A stretch of 48,335 bases of DNA from Methanobacterium sp. PtaU1.Bin097 (lineage in GTDB: Archaea > Methanobacteriota > Methanobacteria > Methanobacteriales > Methanobacteriaceae). Shown one piece after another: positions 42,554 through 48,335 of the stretch. Every line of letters begins with the position of its first letter. Position 1 is the first letter of the stretch. Where the stretch lies: NCBI GenBank assembly GCA_002067325.1, contig MVQY01000061.1, forward strand, positions 1 through 48,335. The letters run 5' to 3'. Below the pieces are notes generated by a model, which saw only the letters and a program-made list of their open reading frames with translations, was not told where the DNA came from and made no database searches. Made by a program: the position numbers and the translations under genes.

Positions 42554-43810
42554 TCAGGCAATATGAACATCTAAAACATCTAACTGTAGGCACTGGGCAG
42601 TTATTTCGAGTAACGATGAGACACTGGGTTGGGTCCGGTTATCATCACCGGATATCAGTTCTTTGATATATAATCCCCCCTGGCATTCAATTACCAGTTC
42701 TAAACATCCGTCATCCAATTTTTTAACTTCAATATTCCTTACTTCTCGCTTTCTTATTATATCGGCTCGTCTGTGGACTACCCTTTGGGGTGTTCGCTGT
42801 TCTATAAGTTTTAATGATTTAATCAGGCCCATATCTTCTGGGGTAACATCTTTTTCTACCTTCACCAGGGCATGGTAAATCTTATAAGTATCAGTGGAGG
42901 AAGTTTTAATCTGTTTACGCCTCTCTTTACCTGTGAATTTCAGTCCTGATATTTCTACCTTACCTTCCGCGTTCTGATTCACTTTATCTTCCAGTCCTTT
43001 AAGATCTAATGATCTTCTAAGGGGTTCTTTGATCTCCAGGACAAACGGGCGGCCTGTTCCCAACATTTTAACATCGATATCTTCTCTGCCAGCCCCGTGG
43101 AATTTGGTCTCACTTCCCCGGGATTCTCGGAGAAATTCTGGGCTGATTAATTCTTCAACAGATTCCGGGTACATTTTACCGGTGAAGTTACAGCGTTCAC
43201 AACCTTTTCCTTTACATTCTCTACAGGGCCATTTCGTCTGGGGGATACCCCTTACCAGTTTCCTGTAACGCCCTTCTATGAATAATGGGTTTATTTGGAA
43301 TTCTAATCCTGGTTTATCCCCTTTTTTGGTGAAATCCACCAGTATAACCAGTTGTGGTGTTTCAAAATCCACTTCTTTACCCATCTTCACCGATAGTGCC
43401 TTGCCGATCTCCCGGTTGATCTCCTTTTTAATATTTTCCACGTCAACATCAATTTCTTCCTGGATTTCCTGTTCTTGCCGGATTATATCTTTATCCACAC
43501 GGGATCCTACCAGGAATGTTTTAAATTCTATGTTTGAATCATTTAATTTGCTGGATATGTATTGGGTGAGATTATTATCTATTTTCCCGAATAGGTTATC
43601 ACAGATGAAGCATTTAACATCAGCTATACAATCACGACTTTCATGGTTGAGATGTTTCAGGATGTACTCTCCCCTTACCAGGTTATCGGATGCTTCCATA
43701 TCACAGGAGAAATTCCTACCCATACAACGGGGACAGATATTACCACTGGTTAGATCCAGTATTTTTAAAGCCTTCTCCCTGATCTGGGCATCTAAATCAT
43801 CGTTACTCAT
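42554..43810 (-). CDS. pus10: tRNA pseudouridine synthase Pus10
   Basis: Pus10 makes pseudouridine 54 and 55 in archaeal tRNA. The 418-residue protein has an N-terminal zinc region (ICPRCMGRNFSC, 21-32, and CFICDN), a THUMP-like middle, a second Cys set (WPCRECKGKGCERCNFTG, about 195-212), and the catalytic domain with FHGAGREDIDVKMLGTGRPFVLE near 240-262, where the Asp of GREDIDV is the catalytic one. No SD is seen before the ATG; a leaderless start is possible. It lies 89 bases after srp54 on the same strand. Confidence 0.94.
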   Translation of the reverse strand: MSNDDLDAQIREKALKILDLTSGNICPRCMGRNFSCDMEASDNLVRGEYILKHLNHESRDCIADVKCFICDNLFGKIDNNLTQYISSKLNDSNIEFKTFLVGSRVDKDIIRQEQEIQEEIDVDVENIKKEINREIGKALSVKMGKEVDFETPQLVILVDFTKKGDKPGLEFQINPLFIEGRYRKLVRGIPQTKWPCRECKGKGCERCNFTGKMYPESVEELISPEFLRESRGSETKFHGAGREDIDVKMLGTGRPFVLEIKEPLRRSLDLKGLEDKVNQNAEGKVEISGLKFTGKERRKQIKTSSTDTYKIYHALVKVEKDVTPEDMGLIKSLKLIEQRTPQRVVHRRADIIRKREVRNIEVKKLDDGCLELVIECQGGLYIKELISGDDNRTQPSVSSLLEITAQCLQLDVLDVHIA

Positions 43811-43899
43811 AGTATCATTGAAATTTTTCTTTTTTATGGCGTATTAAATAGTGCTGTTAATTTGAATTTGGAAAAATAGATATGTTGGAGATAATTTTT

Positions 43900-45234
43900 T
43901 TATCTCATGAACTGTCTCATCATCTTATCTAACGGACCACCCATTTTCCTCTTACCAAAGCCTTTGATGGCTTTTTTGGTCATGTTGTAGTATTTTAAGA
44001 GTTCTTTAACGTCTTCGTTTCTCACGCCGGCTCCCCGGGAGATTCTTTTAACCCGGGATTGTTTGATTACCTCGGGGTGGTTGAGTTCGTATTCGGTCAT
44101 GGAGTCCATCATTATCTTGTACCGGGCCAGCTTCTCCTCGGTTACCTGGGAGGCGTTTTTCGGCAGCTTACCACCCACTCCCGGGAGCATGTTCATGACC
44201 TGCTGCATGGGGCCCATCTTGTTCATCATCTCAAACTGGGAGTACATGTCCTTCAGGGTGAATTTACCACTCATCAGGTGGTCCATGACTTCCATATCCA
44301 TATCTTCATCAGCGGCAACTTCTTCTGCCTTCTCTAGGAGGGTTTTAATATCACCCATTCCCAGGAGTCGTGAGATAAACCGTTCAGGGTCGAACGCTTC
44401 AAAGTCATCCAGTTTCTCCCCGGTCCCTACGAATTTGATGGGTGCTCCAATTTCAGCTACAGCAGATAATGCTCCACCACCCTTGGCTGAGCCGTCCAGT
44501 TTGGTTATGATTATAGATCCGATATCGGTTGTTTTACTGAAGGCCTGGGCCTGTTCCCGGGCCTGCTGGCCTATGGTTCCGTCGATGACCAGTATGACCT
44601 CATTAGGATTTACCACCTTGGATATCTGCTCCATCTCGTCCAGAAGATCCTTTTCTTCTTTATGACGACCGGCGGTGTCTACTATGATGATGTCCTGTTT
44701 TTTGAATTCATTTAAACCTTTCCGGGCCAGGTCCAGTGCATCTGGATTTTCCGGGTCACCATATAAAGGCACGTTCATATCTTCGGTGAGCTGGCGTAGC
44801 TGTTCGTATGCAGCCGGACGCCAGGTATCTGAAACCACCACTGCCGGATTGAAACCCTTTTTTTGCAGGTATCTTGAAAGTTTCGCTATGGTGGTGGTCT
44901 TACCACTACCCTGCAGTCCTACGAAGAGTATTTTATAGGGTCTGGCTGTGATTTCAATTTCTTCTGCCTTTTCTCCCACCAGATTGACCAGTTCTTCATA
45001 GACGATCCGTATGACATGTTCCTTGGCGGTAACCCCTTTAGCCGGTTCTTCCTTTAATGAACGCTCTTCTATGGTCTTTGAAAGCTTCAGTACCAATTTA
45101 ATGTTAACATCAGACTGGATTAGGGCCCTTTGAATGTCTTTTACAACCTCTTTAACCACTTCTTCATCGATTATGGTCATTCCGGCCAGTTTTTTCATGG
45201 TTTTCGTTAGATTTTTACCCAGATTGCCTAACAT
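43900..45234 (-). CDS. srp54: Signal recognition particle 54 kDa protein
   Basis: SRP54 (Ffh) is the GTPase that recognises signal sequences with 7S RNA and targets ribosomes to the membrane. The 444-residue protein has the N domain (1-90), G domain with GLQGSGKTTTIAKLSRYL (108-125), DTWRPAAYEQLRQL, VDTAGRH and TKLDGSAKGGGALS, and a Met-rich M domain (about 320-444, MMNKMGPMQQVMNMLPG). The ATG has GGTGAAAGGAT upstream. It is divergent from hpt across 231 bases of AT-rich promoter DNA. Confidence 0.97.
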   Translation of the reverse strand: MLGNLGKNLTKTMKKLAGMTIIDEEVVKEVVKDIQRALIQSDVNIKLVLKLSKTIEERSLKEEPAKGVTAKEHVIRIVYEELVNLVGEKAEEIEITARPYKILFVGLQGSGKTTTIAKLSRYLQKKGFNPAVVVSDTWRPAAYEQLRQLTEDMNVPLYGDPENPDALDLARKGLNEFKKQDIIIVDTAGRHKEEKDLLDEMEQISKVVNPNEVILVIDGTIGQQAREQAQAFSKTTDIGSIIITKLDGSAKGGGALSAVAEIGAPIKFVGTGEKLDDFEAFDPERFISRLLGMGDIKTLLEKAEEVAADEDMDMEVMDHLMSGKFTLKDMYSQFEMMNKMGPMQQVMNMLPGVGGKLPKNASQVTEEKLARYKIMMDSMTEYELNHPEVIKQSRVKRISRGAGVRNEDVKELLKYYNMTKKAIKGFGKRKMGGPLDKMMRQFMR

Positions 45235-45423
45235 TATCCTTTCACCAGATATTGACTGATTATATTTAAATTTTGAAATGGAAATTTATTTTTTATTTTA
45301 GCTTTTTCAAAAATAAATCCTAAGAATATTTTAATAGTTCATTCATATAGATATCTATTAATATTTAATATTTTCTCAACTAATTATATTGTAAGATGTA
45401 AAAATTTCAAAATTTTTTTAACT

Positions 45424-45458
45424 GAATTTTTTATTGGAGAGAATTTTTTTATTGGAGA
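45424..45458 (+). repeat. Tandem duplication containing the hpt ribosome binding site
   Basis: GAATTTTTTATTGGAGA (45424-45440) is followed at once by GAATTTTTTTATTGGAGA (45441-45458), which differs by one extra T. Each copy carries a GGAGA ribosome site. The second is 7 bases before the hpt ATG. It seems a recent tandem duplication in the leader. Confidence 0.75.
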
Positions 45459-45465
45459 AATTAAC

Positions 45466-46023
45466 ATGCTGGAAAATATCAAAAAAAGCTTATTAGAAGC
45501 TCCTGTAATTAAAAAAGGAGATTATGATTACTTTGTACATCCCATAACCGATGGTATACCATTGGTTACGGCTGAAATTATGGAAGAAGCAGCGGAAGCC
45601 ATCGCCCAACATGCAGACACCAATGTGGATAAAATAGTATGCGTGGAGGCGATGGGCATCCATATCGCCACTGCACTTTCAATAAAAACACGCTTGCCCT
45701 TTGTAGTGGTCAGGAAACGTCAGTACGGCCTGGAGGGGGAGGTGGATGTTCACCAGGTCACCGGGTACAGCCACGGAAACCTCTACATCAACGGCTTAAA
45801 GAGGGGAGAAAGGGTAATACTGGTGGATGACGTAGTAAGTACTGGTGGAACCATGACAGCCGTTTTAAATGCCCTTAAAGCTTTGGAAGTGGATGTGGTG
45901 GATGTACTTGCAGTTATGGAGAAAGGGAAGGGAAAGGAAGTGGTGGAAGAAAGCACCGGATTTAAAGTTAAAACCCTACTTAAGGTGAACGTTAAGGATG
46001 GAAAAGTGGAAATAGAAGATTAA
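45466..46023 (+). CDS. hpt: Hypoxanthine/purine phosphoribosyltransferase (archaeal type)
   Basis: The 185-residue protein salvages purine bases with PRPP. The family mark VILVDDVVSTGGTMTAVL at about 121-138 is the PRPP-binding motif, and the N-terminal EAMGIHIATALSIKTRLPFVVVRKRQYGLEG fits the archaeal Hpt group related to adenine PRTases. Archaeal members annotated Hpt use hypoxanthine and guanine. The ATG has two duplicated GGAGA sites upstream. It is followed by dph2 37 bases on. Confidence 0.9.
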   Translation: MLENIKKSLLEAPVIKKGDYDYFVHPITDGIPLVTAEIMEEAAEAIAQHADTNVDKIVCVEAMGIHIATALSIKTRLPFVVVRKRQYGLEGEVDVHQVTGYSHGNLYINGLKRGERVILVDDVVSTGGTMTAVLNALKALEVDVVDVLAVMEKGKGKEVVEESTGFKVKTLLKVNVKDGKVEIED

Positions 46024-46060
46024 ACAGGTTTAAATTTTTTATTATGTAATAAATGATATC

Positions 46061-47056
46061 ATGTCGAGTTACCAGCTGAACATTGAAGAAATACTAGCCA
46101 ATATCAGGAAAATAGGCGCACATACAGTGGGTTTACAGTTTCCAGAGGGCCTGAAGATGTACGCTACTTCTGTTGCCAGGCAGATAGAAGAAGAAACAGG
46201 GGCAAACGTTATTATTTCAGGAGACCCCTGTTATGGGGCCTGTGATGTATCTGACACTGCAATGAAGGGCCTGGTTGATTTACTGGTCCATTTCGGCCAC
46301 ACTCCCCTACCCCTGGAATACGACGTGCCTGTGCTTTTTTTAGAAGCAGAATTCCAGCTGGACGTCACACCAGCCGTCATTAAAGCTTTAGATCTCTTAA
46401 AAGATTATAAGAAAATAGGACTGGTAACCACCGCCCAGCACCTTCACCTTATAGATGAAATAACGGGTATACTACAGGAAAATGGTAAGGAAGTGATTAT
46501 GAAGGAGGGCAGGGGAACCCAGAAGGCCCAGGTACTGGGATGTAACTTCTCCAGCATAGAAAACCTATCCGTCGATGCATTCCTGGTTCTAGGTAGTGGG
46601 AACTTCCACCCCCTGGGAATTAAACTCTCCACAGATAAACCAGTCATCATCGCCGATCCATATCATAATGAGGCGAGGGATATCCATGAATTCACCGACC
46701 GGATGATGAGGATAAGGTTCGCTAAGATCACAAAAGCCCGGGAGGGGGAAAGATTTGGGATCATAGTCTCTTCCAAGAAGGGACAGTACCGTATAGAACT
46801 GGCCCAAAGTTTAAAGGACACCATCGAAGATGAAGGAAAACAGGCGTTCATCATCTTCATGAACCAGGTTACTCCGGAACTCCTGATACCCTACAGAGAT
46901 TTAGATGCATTTGTGGTAACTGCCTGTCCCAGGATAGCAATCGATGATGCAAATATATATGATAAACCCCTTTTGACGCCGGAAGAGCTATTAATAGTTC
47001 TGGATAAAAAGGAATGGGGCGATTATGTGATGGATGAGATAAGATATGAGGATTGA
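46061..47056 (+). CDS. dph2: Diphthamide biosynthesis protein Dph2 (2-(3-amino-3-carboxypropyl)histidine synthase)
   Basis: Dph2 carries out the first step of diphthamide synthesis on elongation factor 2, cleaving SAM with a non-canonical 4Fe-4S cluster. The 331-residue protein has the three cluster Cys of the family in GDPCYGACD (about 56-64), VLGCNFSS (about 161-168) and VTACPRIAIDDA (about 285-296). It begins at ATG 46061; no strong SD is seen. It follows hpt at 37 bases and is followed by the start of an insertion sequence. Confidence 0.94.
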   Translation: MSSYQLNIEEILANIRKIGAHTVGLQFPEGLKMYATSVARQIEEETGANVIISGDPCYGACDVSDTAMKGLVDLLVHFGHTPLPLEYDVPVLFLEAEFQLDVTPAVIKALDLLKDYKKIGLVTTAQHLHLIDEITGILQENGKEVIMKEGRGTQKAQVLGCNFSSIENLSVDAFLVLGSGNFHPLGIKLSTDKPVIIADPYHNEARDIHEFTDRMMRIRFAKITKAREGERFGIIVSSKKGQYRIELAQSLKDTIEDEGKQAFIIFMNQVTPELLIPYRDLDAFVVTACPRIAIDDANIYDKPLLTPEELLIVLDKKEWGDYVMDEIRYED

Positions 47057-47192
47057 AACTCATTTCAAAGAATTTTCGGCTCTGTAAAATATTGGTTGTT
47101 TTTTGATTTTTATATTTTCTTGTTTTGATTTTTGTATATAGTTGTATATGTGTTTATTTTGTAAAATAGAAGAGTAAAATTAATATAAAGGG

Positions 47193-47237
47193 GGGAGCAA
47201 ATATTTTAGCATGACAATCGTAAAATCATTTGCTCCC
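47193..47237 (+). promoter_or_regulatory. Hairpin spanning the transposase ribosome site and start codon
   Basis: GGGAGCAAAT (47193-47202) and ATTTGCTCCC (47228-47237) are exact reverse complements; the stem extends by ATTTTA/TAAAAT with one bulged base, to about 16 pairs. The ribosome site is in the left arm and the ATG at 47211 lies in the 12-base loop. In RNA this would sequester the ribosome site, a way of limiting transposase made from outside transcripts. Confidence 0.7.
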
Positions 47238-48335
47238 ATTAGTTGTTTGAATCATAAACAATATAAGCTTTCCGATTTTTCTGAAAGTTTATCGAAATAC
47301 GAATTTGAACAAGGTAAAGAAAGAAACAAAACTAATAAATACGATAATTCGCTTGTAATGTATTTTAAAAAGGATACTCTATATATTGAGGATAATTTTG
47401 GTGTTTGTCCCAGCTGTTACTCTAAATCCGTTTCTTTTGATGGATATAACGACAGATTACTCTACTTTTATGATGAAGGAGCTGTAAACGCTAAAATTAA
47501 AAGATATACATGTGATAACTGTGGCAATAACTTTATCACAGACTTGAATGAGGTTGTTGAACCTGGTTGTAATTATACAAGGCTGTTTAAAGAAAAAGTA
47601 TTGGAATTTGTGGCTTTATTCTTGGGATTGGTGCGTAAAATAGCTTATAAAGTAAAAAAAGATACAGGAATTGATATTTCACATACAACAATTGAAAACT
47701 GGATACTAAAAACAAAAAACGAAAATAAAGATATAATAAAGGAATATTCGGGTTATTATGAATTTGACGTGGAACATACTAAAATTAAAGGTGAATGGAA
47801 TTACCGATACACTTTATTCGACAGCACACACAATATCAGCATGGCGGATGATGTATACCCTGAAGAGACAAAAAAGTATATAAATGAGTTTTTAGATGTA
47901 AACACCCGTAACCAGAAGAAAATATCAATAACTAGTGATCTTGATGACAAATACAAACCAATCATCGAAAAACTAGGCTTCAAACATCAATGGTGCCTAG
48001 TACACGCACGAAAAAACATAAACAAAACCATACAGGACCATATAAAAGAAAATAACATTGAAAAAGACGAAATAGAAAAAATAAAAGATTATAAAAATAA
48101 AATATTCGATTTATTTGATTCTACATCTTATAATAAATCTAAAAATGATTTTAACAACATTTTAAAGGATATTAAAGATTATCCGGAAATTATTAGACAA
48201 ATAACCCTCAAACAAATCATGCCCAACTTCGAAACGTACTTCCTATTCCTTAAAGACCCTAAAGTACCAAAAACAACAAACCAAATAGAAAACTACTTCC
48301 AAAAAACACTCCCCCAGCACATTAAAAAGATAATG
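47211..48335 (+). CDS. DDE transposase, C-terminus off the window
   Basis: The reading frame is open from the ATG at 47211 to the window edge, 375 codons. It has a zinc ribbon with Cys 66, 69, 101 and 104, an HTH region at about 135-170 (YKVKKDTGIDISHTTIENW), and a DDE pattern: D186 (YEFDVEH), D243-D246 (TSDLDDKY) and E360 (TNQIENYF), with a C-x2-H at 262-265 (WCLVHARK) between the second D and E, as in IS256/MULE-related transposases. The gene is AT-rich compared with dph2. It seems intact over the visible part. Family placement is uncertain. Confidence 0.82.
   Translation, partial: MTIVKSFAPISCLNHKQYKLSDFSESLSKYEFEQGKERNKTNKYDNSLVMYFKKDTLYIEDNFGVCPSCYSKSVSFDGYNDRLLYFYDEGAVNAKIKRYTCDNCGNNFITDLNEVVEPGCNYTRLFKEKVLEFVALFLGLVRKIAYKVKKDTGIDISHTTIENWILKTKNENKDIIKEYSGYYEFDVEHTKIKGEWNYRYTLFDSTHNISMADDVYPEETKKYINEFLDVNTRNQKKISITSDLDDKYKPIIEKLGFKHQWCLVHARKNINKTIQDHIKENNIEKDEIEKIKDYKNKIFDLFDSTSYNKSKNDFNNILKDIKDYPEIIRQITLKQIMPNFETYFLFLKDPKVPKTTNQIENYFQKTLPQHIKKIM

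Larger units (their letters stand above)
47078..48335 (+). mobile_element. Insertion sequence, 5' part (continues beyond the window)
   Basis: The element is recognised by its transposase gene and by the drop in GC relative to dph2. The left end is not certain: GGCTCTGTAAAATATTGG at 47078-47095, 22 bases after the dph2 stop, looks like an IS terminal sequence, and no host gene lies between it and the transposase. Neither the right end nor target-site duplication is visible. Family is uncertain; unclassified archaeal ISNCY/ISM1-like elements of methanogens are the best guess. Confidence 0.6.

Noticed and set aside
45347..45358. 12-base palindrome ATAGATATCTAT in the srp54-hpt gap
   Set aside because: AT-rich and short; such palindromes are common in this intergenic DNA and no half-site repeats are seen.

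Overview
The window is a stretch of chromosome from a hydrogenotrophic methanogen, most likely Methanobacteriales and probably Methanobacterium or a close relative. The evidence is a heterodisulfide reductase subunit HdrA, methanogenesis marker protein 11, a His-rich CfbA-type chelatase for F430/cobamide synthesis, archaeal S-adenosylmethionine synthetase, archaeal SHMT, single-polypeptide RPA with RadA, SRP54, Pus10, Dph2 and archaeal RNA polymerase subunit F. The DNA is moderately AT-rich, ribosome binding sites are GGAGG/GGTGA-like, and promoters are TATA-like. From memory, the order purL-ileS-mat ... glyA-hdrA-radA-RPA-leuCDB-cysteine desulfurase-ribH resembles Methanothermobacter; this was not checked.

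Region 1 (1-15.6 kb, mostly minus strand) is housekeeping and core energy metabolism: purL (cut by the window edge), ileS, mat, a DUF192 protein and a small orphan on the plus strand, a flavoprotein with ferredoxin domain directly after glyA, hdrA, and the RPA-radA repair/recombination pair. Region 2 (15.7-22.3 kb, plus strand) starts with a MarR-type regulator that leads a leuC-leuD-leuB operon, followed by a cysteine desulfurase, a 27-residue membrane peptide, lumazine synthase and methanogenesis marker 11. Three promoters here (RPA, marR-leu and the desulfurase) carry inverted repeats that straddle the TATA box. Region 3 (22.3-28.3 kb) has a membrane glycosyltransferase with an external domain, a tandem-domain PurE, a UbiD-type decarboxylase, an HTH-V4R regulator, and an 800-base non-coding stretch with direct repeats, a 17-base palindrome and two adjacent hairpins.

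Region 4 (28.3-31.2 kb, minus) holds AmmeMemoRadiSam enzyme AmrS, thiL, cfbA and a DUF35 protein; the last three overlap. Region 5 (31.4-37.6 kb, plus) holds two pilin-like, Cys-containing surface proteins, a zinc-ribbon/membrane/PsbP-like protein, and an Lrp - PRC/MgtE-N/CBS - Nramp-like operon that looks like a divalent metal (perhaps Mg2+) transport unit. Region 6 (37.6-45.2 kb, mostly minus) has a HemK2-like methyltransferase, three small genes, a zinc-finger membrane protein (plus strand), the rpl21e-rpoF-DUF655-ksgA operon, pus10 and srp54. Region 7 (45.4 kb to the end, plus) has hpt, dph2 and the 5' part of an insertion sequence whose transposase start codon lies in the loop of a long hairpin.

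No tRNA, rRNA or CRISPR array was recognised. Most of the window is conserved archaeal core. The least explained parts are the 27.5-28.2 kb intergenic block, the pilin-like pair, the small membrane peptide, the glycosyltransferase external domain and the promoter palindromes.
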